In this document: piece by piece, positions 51,310-60,521 of the stretch
How the letters are laid out: each line of letters opens with the position of its first letter
Position numbering within the stretch: position 1 is the stretch's first letter
DNA from: an uncultured Aquimarina sp.
GTDB lineage: Bacteria > Bacteroidota > Bacteroidia > Flavobacteriales > Flavobacteriaceae
DNA length: 64,000 nt
Direction of reading: 5' to 3'
Assembly: GCA_947492105.1 (NCBI GenBank)
Contig: CANLMN010000010.1
Location: forward strand, 1-64,000
Program-made: the position numbers and the translations under genes
The notes under the pieces: generated by a model
The model's database searches: none
What the model was told of the DNA's origin: nothing
What the model saw: only the letters and a program-made list of their open reading frames with translations

Positions 51310-54300
51310 ATGGCATTATTCCAGACATCTGTACTCAAAAAATATCTCGCACAACAGGACACTAACGCAGTAGATAAGGCATATCGCAAGTACACAAAAT
51401 TCTTTCTCAACCTTGAGATACAGCAAAATATAGACAAGAGTAACGAGGAGCAAATACAGGCTACTTTTCTTACAGAACTCTTTGTAAACGTGCTCGATTA
51501 TACCATTAATCCTAAGCCCAAATACAACCTAACCACAGAATATAAAAACGAGAAAAACAATCGCAAGGCAGACGGTGCGATTATCACAGAAGAAAAGACA
51601 GTAGCCGTTGTAGAACTTAAGGGCACAAATACAAAGGATCTGGAAAGCATACGACGCCAGGCTTTTGATTATAAAGTAAATCATAAAGGATGTAGGTTTG
51701 TCATTACGTCAAATTTTGAAAAACTACGCTTTTATATTGACGATACTACAGAGTTACTGGACTTTGACCTGTTTAATCTTACGCGCGACGACTTTGGATT
51801 GTTGTATTTGTGTTTGTACAAAGACAATTTACTCAAGGAATTACCGCTTCAGATAAAGCAGGATTCACTCATTGTAGAGGAACAAATTACCAAAGAGTTT
51901 TACAAAGATTATTCGCTTTTTAAACGTGAGCTGTATCGTGATCTGGTCAAGAAAAATGGTAAGGTCTTAAAGGTCGCGATTCAGGAAGAGACTGGTATTA
52001 CAGATAATGCAGAGCATCAGTCTGATCTTGAACGCCTAGAGAAAAATGTAAAACTCACGCTTTTTAAAAAGTCGCAGAAACTTATAGATCGTTTTCTCTT
52101 TATCTTTTTTGCAGAAGATCGCGGACTCTTACAACCCAATTATACCATTAAACGTCTGGCAGAATGGGACACCATTCGCAAGCTGGATGTGGAAGAACCA
52201 TTATACGATCGTTTTAAAAAGCATTTTAACTATCTGGATAAAGGCCGTAAGGGCGATGCGGAAAATAAAGAGATTTTTGCCTACAATGGTGGTCTCTTTA
52301 AACCAGATTCTATACTGGATCGTGTGATAATAGATGATGATTTACTTTATCATCATACTAAAAAATTGGCAACTTATGATTTTGAAAGCCAAGTAGACGT
52401 CAACATCCTTGGTCATATTTTTGAAAACTCTCTCAACGAGATTGAAAGTATTAATGCCGAAATAGAAGGTGGCAACTTTGACAAACAGAAAAGCAAGCGT
52501 AAGAAAGATGGCGTTTTTTACACGCCTAAGTATATCACAAAATACATTGTAGAAAATACAGTAGGTAAACTATGTGATGAGAAAAAAGCCGTACTCGGTT
52601 TTAAAGAAGAAGAGTATTTTAAAGGACGTGGTACTGGTAGAAAGAAGCGAAACGACAAGACTATACAAAAGCTAGTTGAAACGCTAGACACCTACCGCAA
52701 CTGGTTATTACAGATCACTATTTGCGATCCTGCCTGTGGCTCTGGTGCATTTCTTAACCAGGCACTGGATTTTCTCATTAAAGAACATCAGTACATAGAC
52801 GAGCTTAAGACCAAAATTTTAGGTGGTGGCTTACAGTTTCCAGATATAGAAAACACCATACTGGAGAACAATATTTATGGTGTAGATCTTAATGAGGAGT
52901 CTGTAGAGATTGCAAAGCTATCACTCTGGTTACGCACGGCACAGCCACGCCGTAAGCTCAACGATTTGAGCAGTAATATAAAATGTGGTAACAGTTTAAT
53001 AGACAGTAAAACCATAGCAGGAGATAAAGCCTTTAACTGGGAGACCGCTTTCGCGAAAGTGTTTGCTAACGGAGGTTTTGATGTTGTGATTGGGAATCCG
53101 CCTTGGGGAGCAAAACTGCCTACTAATGATCTAAAATATGTCAAGTCTAAACATCAAGACATAATTGTTAGAATGGTTGATTCTTTTATGTTTTTTATGG
53201 ATAAATCTATTGACTTAACCAATGATATTGGAGTTATTGGTATGATTATACCAGACGTAATTTTATATCAAAAAGACAACTCTAAACTTAGAGAAAAAAT
53301 ACTCAAAGAAACCCAATTGCAGATTGCACTAAATGTTGGGGATGGAATCTTTGAAGAGGTTGCTCGACCATCGGCAATTGTCGTTTATTCCAAAAAGAAA
53401 AGTAAAAATCCTTCTATTGTAGGGAATTTCAACAAGTACAAAGATGTCGATATTAATAGTATTGACACTTACGAAGTTGAAAGTGAGTTATTTTATTCAA
53501 TACCAAATACCGTGTTTGCCACTCAAAATTTGAGCGGATATGAAATACTGAAAAGACACAATACTAAAACTCTTAATGATTTTATAGATACTGACGGAAT
53601 ACAAAGAGGAGTTAGTCCGGATTTGAAAGATGCTTTTATCGTGGATGCAGATACTATCAAAACTGAAAATTTAGAAGAACAATATATTAGACCTACAGTT
53701 ACAGGAGGAGTTGACGTAAAAAGGTACTATACCATAGATGCAGATAAAAACCTTTTCTACATTACAAAAAATGACAATCCTCAAGATTTTCCTAATATTC
53801 ACGACTATATCGAGAAATACCTTCCAAGGATAACTTGTAAAGAAGTTGCCCAAGGAAAGCATCCCTTTTATGCGTTGCATCGTGCTAGGAATCCACAAAT
53901 ATTTGAAAAGGAGAATAAGGTGTTGGGTGTAATTACGGGAGACAGTATTATAACATCGATAGATAAAAATGAATTATTTCCTACAGATGGTCTTTACGTG
54001 TTTAGTGCAAATGATAAGATTTCTAATAAATATTTGTCGGCAATTTTAAATTCAAGATTATCCACCTACCTATATCGGTTATTGTCTTCCGAAACGGGCA
54101 GAACTATGGCACAAGTGAAACCTGTTTTATTATCGCAACTTCCCTTTATAGAGCCCGATAAAACTACCGTTCAAAAGATTGAAAGCCTTTATGATTTAAT
54201 TTCTAAGGAAATAAAATCATTCACAACCATTCAAGATAAATTCTTAAAATATTTATATCATCAATTCAGGATTGAAAAATTCTCTCGCAAACTCGAAAAC

Positions 54301-54570
54301 TGGCAAGATTTAGATTTTGGCGAGTTTATCAAAGAACTGAATAAAGCGATTAAAGCCAATAACAAATTGCGAGAAAAGGAAGGTCAAGCACCTGTTGCCG
54401 TGCTTACCAAAACAGATGAGTTTGAATGGTTAGACCTCTTTGAGCAAAACAAGAAAAAAGCACAAGACCTACAACTACAAATCAACACCCTAGAGCAACA
54501 AATAGATACAATGGTGTATGAGCTGTATGGATTGAGTGATGAGGAGATAAGGATTGTGGAGAACGGGTAA
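51310..54570 (+). CDS. Type IIG-like restriction-modification enzyme
   Basis: 1086 residues in one chain. An N-terminal nuclease domain has KADGAIITEEKTVAVVELKG (PD-(D/E)xK; ExK near residue 100). The methyltransferase core has motif I DPACGSGAF near residue 474 and motif IV NPPWGAKL near 595, which fits N6-adenine methylation. The C-terminal part holds a target-recognition domain, including a coiled coil (about 1045-1075). The palindrome variant (TAFAKVF) lies just before NPPW. Enzymes of this kind, such as Eco57I/MmeI types, cut unmodified DNA at a distance and modify one strand. Target site unknown. Confidence 0.9.
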   Translation: MALFQTSVLKKYLAQQDTNAVDKAYRKYTKFFLNLEIQQNIDKSNEEQIQATFLTELFVNVLDYTINPKPKYNLTTEYKNEKNNRKADGAIITEEKTVAVVELKGTNTKDLESIRRQAFDYKVNHKGCRFVITSNFEKLRFYIDDTTELLDFDLFNLTRDDFGLLYLCLYKDNLLKELPLQIKQDSLIVEEQITKEFYKDYSLFKRELYRDLVKKNGKVLKVAIQEETGITDNAEHQSDLERLEKNVKLTLFKKSQKLIDRFLFIFFAEDRGLLQPNYTIKRLAEWDTIRKLDVEEPLYDRFKKHFNYLDKGRKGDAENKEIFAYNGGLFKPDSILDRVIIDDDLLYHHTKKLATYDFESQVDVNILGHIFENSLNEIESINAEIEGGNFDKQKSKRKKDGVFYTPKYITKYIVENTVGKLCDEKKAVLGFKEEEYFKGRGTGRKKRNDKTIQKLVETLDTYRNWLLQITICDPACGSGAFLNQALDFLIKEHQYIDELKTKILGGGLQFPDIENTILENNIYGVDLNEESVEIAKLSLWLRTAQPRRKLNDLSSNIKCGNSLIDSKTIAGDKAFNWETAFAKVFANGGFDVVIGNPPWGAKLPTNDLKYVKSKHQDIIVRMVDSFMFFMDKSIDLTNDIGVIGMIIPDVILYQKDNSKLREKILKETQLQIALNVGDGIFEEVARPSAIVVYSKKKSKNPSIVGNFNKYKDVDINSIDTYEVESELFYSIPNTVFATQNLSGYEILKRHNTKTLNDFIDTDGIQRGVSPDLKDAFIVDADTIKTENLEEQYIRPTVTGGVDVKRYYTIDADKNLFYITKNDNPQDFPNIHDYIEKYLPRITCKEVAQGKHPFYALHRARNPQIFEKENKVLGVITGDSIITSIDKNELFPTDGLYVFSANDKISNKYLSAILNSRLSTYLYRLLSSETGRTMAQVKPVLLSQLPFIEPDKTTVQKIESLYDLISKEIKSFTTIQDKFLKYLYHQFRIEKFSRKLENWQDLDFGEFIKELNKAIKANNKLREKEGQAPVAVLTKTDEFEWLDLFEQNKKKAQDLQLQINTLEQQIDTMVYELYGLSDEEIRIVENG
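53046..53061. repeat. Dispersed palindrome, copy 17 (variant AAAGTG)
   Basis: CGCTTTCGCGAAAGTG, the same one-mismatch variant as in jetC, inside the restriction-modification gene, AFAKA frame. Confidence 0.8.
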
Positions 54571-56273
54571 TGGAGCAAATGAAGGAAGTCGATATAGAAC
54601 AGAAATCAATTGAAATTCAAAAAATAATTTCAAGATATACCAAAGAAAGCTTTGTATGCTTCTTTGCAGACTTCGTGCGTCATCATCCAGAACGAAATCA
54701 ATTTAGCTTTTCTGAAAAATTCAAGTCTAAGTACAAAGATTCAATTTATCTTATTATGCTGAGACTTTCCTCTGATGAAGTAGGATCTGAGGACTTCTAT
54801 TATTCCGAAGAGAATGATAAAATACTTCAAAAAGTTGGAGATATTTTGCTCGAAATAGTTAGTTTCTATTTGGGGAATTATTCAAGGTTTGATACGACTA
54901 CATCAAAAAAAGATAGGTCAGAAATGCTGATCCACGAACTTGCTTTTAAAGATTATTTTCAAAATGGGGTACTTAATTATAGAGAACAAGAACTTAATAA
55001 AGTAATTCGATTATTTAAACCCTATCAGAATAAAATAAAAGAAAGACTAGGAATTGACTTAAAAACATTGATGGCACTCTGTGAGTTTTCAGAAGATGAT
55101 TATCAAAGAAAAGCCATTACATCAAAAAGTTTTCTCTTTGATCCAAGAATGAAAGATTTTGTGCATAGCGTTCAAGCTGGAAAATTTGAAGAAGGCCTGT
55201 CTCAACTTCCTATAGAATTACAAGATAATTTTCTAGATTTCTTTGAGAGTCCGCACAGCTGTTTATTATTTACAAAAAATGACTACTACAAGTCTTTCAA
55301 TAAGAAGGATGTAGATGTTTTCTGTAATCTACTATCAATAGATATTAATGATTCATTTAATAATTTATTTTACTCACAACCCAACCCATTAGAGCTTAAA
55401 CCAATCGTAAAAATTAATGATAAAACATTTTTGAATGTATTTCAAAAGCAATTACCTAATGCGGTTTACAAACTGCTCTATCAAGTTCTTACTGAAACAG
55501 AAAAGGAAAAAGAACAACTTAATTTAAGAAGAGGAAAGGTTATTTTAGAGTCTCAAACTCAAAACATATTTGACAGATTTTTCAGTAAAGCAAAAAATGT
55601 CACTTCATACAATAACTACTATATTAATAGCAATCCCGCCGAAAAGGATTTGCTATACATAGTAAACAGAATAGCATTTGTAATTGAGTGTAAAGCCTCT
55701 CGTAGTAGAGAACCGTGGAGAAATACTAAAAAAGCTACGGAAAGAATAAGGTCAGACTTTGATTATTGTATTCAAAAAGGGTATGAACAATGTTTTGAGG
55801 TAGAACAAGCAATTCTAAATGATGAGGCTATAACTATAAAAAGTAAAAATAACAGCGAAGTTTTAAATACGTCGCAAATCATTGATGTCTTTACAATAGT
55901 TGTTACTTCTGAGAGGTTTGCTTCATTGCAAATAGATTTAGGTCTTTTACTTAACAAAAAAAGCAGTGAAGACTTTTACCCTTGGTCTGTTTGCATAGAT
56001 GATTTAGAAACATTTCTGAAGACGTTGGGCGCAGTATATAATAACAGATTCAAGAAATTTATTGACTATTTAGAATTTAGAGAACTCCTTCACAGTCGTC
56101 TTTTATCTAGAGATGAACTTGATGTTTGCGCAATGTTCCTAAAAAATCCACAAAAGTTCAAAGAGCTGTGTGAAAGTGACGCCTATTTGGTTCCAGATCC
56201 TTATTTACAAGGTTATTTCGACGAACTCTATTTTTCTAAAAAACTCAACTTCAAAATCTTAGATATAACTTAA
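54570..56273 (+). CDS. Nuclease-like protein beside the restriction enzyme
   Basis: 567 residues. The start overlaps the previous stop (TAATG), so the two genes are probably co-transcribed. The first 300 residues are helical. Near 350-385 a nuclease-like core reads NPAEKDLLYIVNRIAFVIEC then KASRSREPW, with Glu-x-Lys (about residue 373) as in PD-(D/E)xK enzymes. The C-terminal part (about 400-567) is unrecognised. Possibly an accessory restriction effector; it could also be independent. Confidence 0.6.
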   Translation: MEQMKEVDIEQKSIEIQKIISRYTKESFVCFFADFVRHHPERNQFSFSEKFKSKYKDSIYLIMLRLSSDEVGSEDFYYSEENDKILQKVGDILLEIVSFYLGNYSRFDTTTSKKDRSEMLIHELAFKDYFQNGVLNYREQELNKVIRLFKPYQNKIKERLGIDLKTLMALCEFSEDDYQRKAITSKSFLFDPRMKDFVHSVQAGKFEEGLSQLPIELQDNFLDFFESPHSCLLFTKNDYYKSFNKKDVDVFCNLLSIDINDSFNNLFYSQPNPLELKPIVKINDKTFLNVFQKQLPNAVYKLLYQVLTETEKEKEQLNLRRGKVILESQTQNIFDRFFSKAKNVTSYNNYYINSNPAEKDLLYIVNRIAFVIECKASRSREPWRNTKKATERIRSDFDYCIQKGYEQCFEVEQAILNDEAITIKSKNNSEVLNTSQIIDVFTIVVTSERFASLQIDLGLLLNKKSSEDFYPWSVCIDDLETFLKTLGAVYNNRFKKFIDYLEFRELLHSRLLSRDELDVCAMFLKNPQKFKELCESDAYLVPDPYLQGYFDELYFSKKLNFKILDIT

Positions 56274-56275
56274 AT

Positions 56276-56647
56276 ATGGAAACAAGAGCAATTAAAAGCG
56301 AACTAACCAAGTTTGTAAAAAAAACTATGGGCAGTAAAAACCCACGGTTTAATGGTTGGTACGCAGGCATTACAAATAACGAAAAACGTCGCAAAGCAGA
56401 ACATTCGGTCAGAAATGGAAAAATACTTCATTGGAAATGTATCAATGCAGGAACGATGATGAAAGCTAATGAAGTTGAAGCTTTCTTTTCTACTAGAGGG
56501 ACACTTAATATGAAACAGCCACAAGGAGCAAATATTGCTTCTAAATGGGTTTACATTTTTAAACTAGCGCCGAAACCTAGAGGTATGAATGGTCTTGCTG
56601 GTCCATTGGACAGCAAATCTGTTTATGATTACATTTTTGGAGAGTAA
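56276..56647 (+). CDS. GIY-YIG-like small protein
   Basis: 123 residues. NGWYAGITNNEKRRKAEH resembles the YIG half and the catalytic Arg region of GIY-YIG nucleases. Further on, ANEVEAFFSTRGTLN carries a Glu and an Asn in the order expected for that fold. The canonical GIY tripeptide itself is not visible, so activity is uncertain. It begins 2 bp after the previous stop and precedes the Gabija-type pair. Confidence 0.55.
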   Translation: METRAIKSELTKFVKKTMGSKNPRFNGWYAGITNNEKRRKAEHSVRNGKILHWKCINAGTMMKANEVEAFFSTRGTLNMKQPQGANIASKWVYIFKLAPKPRGMNGLAGPLDSKSVYDYIFGE

Positions 56648-56657
56648 ATTATAACAT

Positions 56658-58478
56658 ATGTATTTAAAAAATTTAAAGCTTTGGAATTTCAGAAAATTTG
56701 GTAGCACAGGTGCTTTCGATTTATTAAAGCCTGATTTAGATTTAATATTTTCCAAAGGAGTTAATGTTTTAATAGGTCAAAATGATTCAGGTAAAACAGC
56801 TATTATTGATGCCATAAAACTGGTACTTAAAACTCATAGTTATGAGTGGCTAAAAGTTATCAATGATGACTTTTATATGGAGTCAAACAGGCTTAGGATT
56901 GAACTAATCTTCGATGATTTAGACCCAGAAGAGGCTAAACACTTTACTGAATGGTTAGGCTGGACAGAGGAAAATGGTGGGCAACCCAAATCTTATCTAC
57001 GATTAATATACGATGTAACACGTAATCTGGTGGACAATAAAATAGCACCAACAGATGTAAAGGCAGGTGTAGATCCAATAGGCTACCAATTAACAGCAGA
57101 AGCAAGAGAGCTTCTAAAAACAACGTATTTAAAACCTCTTAGAAACGCACAGGCAGAGCTTGTTCCTCGAAAAAACTCAAGGCTTACACAAATTCTTCAA
57201 GAGCACGAGGCTTTTAAAGGTCGAAATACAGATCATTTATTAGTTGGCTTATTTAACGAGTTTAACACATCAGTAGAAAAGTATTTCTTAGGGGTTGCAA
57301 ATAATGGTGTGCCGTTACCACCAGATGAACAAAAAGGAAACGAATTAAAGGTTGAAATTGACGGTTATATTAAAGCATTTTACAATAAGTCTAAAGAATC
57401 TGTTTTTGGAGTAAAAGGGAATAATCTCAAAAACATATTAGAGAAACTGGAACTCTCTATCAAGGATGAAATAAATCCAGGCTTAGGTACAATGAATAGA
57501 CTATTTATGGCGTCCGAGCTATTACATTTAAAAAAGAAAGACTGGACAGGCATTAGGCTTGGATTAATTGAAGAGTTAGAAGCGCACTTACATCCACAAG
57601 CACAAATGCAAATTATTGAGGCCTTGCAAAAAGAAAAAGAGATTCAACTTATATTATCAACTCATAGCCCCAATCTTGGATCTAAAATAAAACTTGAAAA
57701 CCTTATTGTTTGTTGTGACAATTATGCCTTTCCTATGGGTAAGAATTTTACAGAACTGGCTGACAATGACTATAAATTTTTAGAAAGATTTTTAGATACT
57801 ACTAAAGCTAATTTATTTTTTGCGAAAGGTATAATAATGGTTGAAGGTTGGTCTGAAGAGATACTGCTACCTGCAATTGCTCAAAGGCTAAAAGAACAAG
57901 ATGTTATTCAGAGAAATCTAACTGAAGCTGGAGTTTCTATTGTTAATGTTGCAAGTACTGCATTTCAACGCTATTCGCGGATTTATTTGAGAAAAAATGA
58001 AAGTTTAAAAAAGATGACTATTCCGGTAGCTATTATAACTGATGTAGATATTTGCGCGTATGAAAAAACGACATTACCAAATGGGGCTGGAGGTTTTGAT
58101 AATATATACAACCAGAAAAACGAGCAAGTTGTATCGGCAGATTCTATTCTAAGAACAACGCAACTTGAAACTAAATACGACAGGGATAATATAAAGTCCT
58201 TCATAGCTAAAGATTGGACTTTGGAATATGCTCTTTTCAAATCAACTTCTTTAAATGTATCATTCAAAGAAGCACTTTTAGAAATCCATCCTCAAATGGA
58301 CAGTGACCATTTACAAATGGAGTTAGGAAAAAAACTAATAAACAAGACTTTAAACAAGACAGAATTAGCTTACAATCTGGCAAACAAAATAGAGCAAAAT
58401 CCTACCTTGGTAATAGATGAAAATGACGCAGGAATTAAATATTTAATTGGTGCTTTAAAATACGTCTGCAATGATTAA
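56658..58478 (+). CDS. gajA: Gabija GajA-like OLD-family nuclease
   Basis: 606 residues. An ABC-type ATPase domain has Walker A GQNDSGKT at 40-47, and Walker B and D-loop in LIEELEAHLHPQAQ and STHSPNL. The C-terminal TOPRIM domain has IIMVEGWSEE (catalytic Glu) and ITDVDICAYE (DxD). This is the OLD (overcoming lysogenisation defect) arrangement, class 2 when paired with a UvrD-like helicase. GajA nicks phage DNA when nucleotide pools fall. It overlaps the next gene by 8 bp, as in Gabija operons. Confidence 0.85.
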   Translation: MYLKNLKLWNFRKFGSTGAFDLLKPDLDLIFSKGVNVLIGQNDSGKTAIIDAIKLVLKTHSYEWLKVINDDFYMESNRLRIELIFDDLDPEEAKHFTEWLGWTEENGGQPKSYLRLIYDVTRNLVDNKIAPTDVKAGVDPIGYQLTAEARELLKTTYLKPLRNAQAELVPRKNSRLTQILQEHEAFKGRNTDHLLVGLFNEFNTSVEKYFLGVANNGVPLPPDEQKGNELKVEIDGYIKAFYNKSKESVFGVKGNNLKNILEKLELSIKDEINPGLGTMNRLFMASELLHLKKKDWTGIRLGLIEELEAHLHPQAQMQIIEALQKEKEIQLILSTHSPNLGSKIKLENLIVCCDNYAFPMGKNFTELADNDYKFLERFLDTTKANLFFAKGIIMVEGWSEEILLPAIAQRLKEQDVIQRNLTEAGVSIVNVASTAFQRYSRIYLRKNESLKKMTIPVAIITDVDICAYEKTTLPNGAGGFDNIYNQKNEQVVSADSILRTTQLETKYDRDNIKSFIAKDWTLEYALFKSTSLNVSFKEALLEIHPQMDSDHLQMELGKKLINKTLNKTELAYNLANKIEQNPTLVIDENDAGIKYLIGALKYVCND

Positions 58479-60501
58479 AGTATGTCCTGCCGACATTGCG
58501 TATGCAGAATCGATTTTGTTAAAACCAGGTCATACTTTTGACGAGGAAAGATTAGCGTTTATTTATAATTTTAAAACGTTGGATTTACAAGCGGTACCAG
58601 GAAGTGGTAAGACCACAGTTTTACTGGCAAAACTTCTAATCTTAGAAAAGCATCTACCTCTCAAGAAAAATAAAGGCGTTCTCGTTCTATCACATACCAA
58701 TGCCGCAGTTGATGAAATTAAAGAACGTATAGGACAATATTGTCCTAAACTGTTTTCTCACCCTAATTTTGTAGGAACCATTCAAAGTTTTGTAGATAAT
58801 TTTTTAGCCATACCGGCTTATCTCAATGAATATAAAAAGAAGCCTATCCGGATTGATGATGAAATCTATGAGGAAACCATCAAAAGGATATTTCATTTCA
58901 ATAGAAAAGATTTCGGCTCACAAGAAAAGACTGATGCGATTTACTACGAGAAAAATTTTAACGTTCTCTTTTCTTTTCGATTAAAATTTCAGAATGGTGA
59001 ATTTGTAATGATAGATTCGATCGGTGGTGAATTGATAACTATCAAAACTCCTAAACACAAAAAAGAAAAATATACTGATCATCAATTGAAAAGAATTTCT
59101 GAATGGTTTATTAAAACTAAATTGAAAGTTTTAGAAGCTGGTATATTATGTTATGATGATGCATACTTATTAGCAGAAGTCCTTTTAAAAAAAATCCCAA
59201 CCTATTCGAGCTTATTACAGAGCCGATTTAAGTATGTATTTGTAGATGAAATGCAAGATATGGGAAAGCATCAATTTGAACTTTTAGAAAAAATTTTTGC
59301 TGGATGGCAAAGCAATTCATTTTATCAAAGATTAGGTGATATTAATCAATCAATTTATTCAAAAACTATTTCATCGAATGAAGTATGGAACCAGCGCTCT
59401 GAGAAGTTGTTTATAAGCGGAAGTCACAGATTAAGCAAGCCGAATGCCAAAATCGTCGAGAGACTCTCTATTACAGGCTCAGCGGTAGAAGGAAGAATGA
59501 AAGATGACAATGATGACTATTTAAACATAAAGCCAAAATTAATCTGTTATGATGTTGAAAAAATTACAGAAGTCATTCCTTTGTTTTCAGACATAGTAAA
59601 ACAATTAATTGATGACAAAGCTATAACTCACACATCAAAAAACAAATATGAAGCAGTTGGTTGGCGAAAGCATCACGATCACGTCGATAAGATATGCATA
59701 TCTGATTATTGGCCAAGTTATAAGTCAACTGCAAAAACTAAGAAAATTGATTATGAAACTTTAGAAGACTACTTACTTTTTGTAGAAACTAAAAGCACCA
59801 TTTTTAATAGTCACCGAAAAGCTCTTCTTAATGCTTTAAATAAAATTTTATATATAGAAAAAGTTCGGGACGAATATTTACGAGTATTTACGGTTTCAAA
59901 ATTAATAAGACATTTTAAAAATCTAAACGAGAAGGAATATTCCACACTTAAACTTAATCTCTATAATTGGAGTGTTGGTTTAAATAAAAATGAATCTGAA
60001 AAAGTTTTGTTAGAGCTACGAGAATACATTCCAAAATTCTTAAAATGTTTTAATAGCAAAGTACGCTTGTCTCAAAAATTCATCAATGAGGCGTCTTCAA
60101 ACAAAGCCGAAATTGAAGTGAATAGTAGCTTACGGTATTTAGACAAAAATGGAATACGCGTTGGCATTAAGTCTATACATTCAGTAAAAGGTCAAACGCA
60201 TACCGCTACATTATATCTTGAAACTTTTTATGATAGAGGTGCTGGAAACTACGAGTCACAAAGATTATCTAACCAAATTATAGGTACACCTATAAAAGAA
60301 TATCTTGATAACTACAAAGGTGGAAGTATAGAAAAAATAATTCAATCTGCAAGAATGGCTTATGTGGGTTTTTCAAGACCAACACACTTGTTATGCTTTG
60401 CTATAAATAACGTCAGAGCAAAAAATTTAATTGATAAAATAGATAAAACTGAATGGGACGTCATTGAAATAAAAAAAAATGACAAGGTTGAAGATAGTTA
60501 G
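58471..60501 (+). CDS. gajB: Gabija GajB-like UvrD-family helicase
   Basis: 676 residues with superfamily 1 helicase motifs: motif I AVPGSGKT at 41-48, motif II YVFVDEMQDM near 258, motif V-like SIHSVKGQTHTATLYLE and motif VI-like YVGFSRPTHL. GajB works with the OLD nuclease encoded just before it. It is longer than the roughly 500 residues of the original GajB, with the extra length in the middle (about residues 350-540). A different OLD/UvrD system remains possible. Confidence 0.82.
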   Translation: MIKVCPADIAYAESILLKPGHTFDEERLAFIYNFKTLDLQAVPGSGKTTVLLAKLLILEKHLPLKKNKGVLVLSHTNAAVDEIKERIGQYCPKLFSHPNFVGTIQSFVDNFLAIPAYLNEYKKKPIRIDDEIYEETIKRIFHFNRKDFGSQEKTDAIYYEKNFNVLFSFRLKFQNGEFVMIDSIGGELITIKTPKHKKEKYTDHQLKRISEWFIKTKLKVLEAGILCYDDAYLLAEVLLKKIPTYSSLLQSRFKYVFVDEMQDMGKHQFELLEKIFAGWQSNSFYQRLGDINQSIYSKTISSNEVWNQRSEKLFISGSHRLSKPNAKIVERLSITGSAVEGRMKDDNDDYLNIKPKLICYDVEKITEVIPLFSDIVKQLIDDKAITHTSKNKYEAVGWRKHHDHVDKICISDYWPSYKSTAKTKKIDYETLEDYLLFVETKSTIFNSHRKALLNALNKILYIEKVRDEYLRVFTVSKLIRHFKNLNEKEYSTLKLNLYNWSVGLNKNESEKVLLELREYIPKFLKCFNSKVRLSQKFINEASSNKAEIEVNSSLRYLDKNGIRVGIKSIHSVKGQTHTATLYLETFYDRGAGNYESQRLSNQIIGTPIKEYLDNYKGGSIEKIIQSARMAYVGFSRPTHLLCFAINNVRAKNLIDKIDKTEWDVIEIKKNDKVEDS

Positions 60502-60521
60502 TATTATATAAATAGCGTGGT

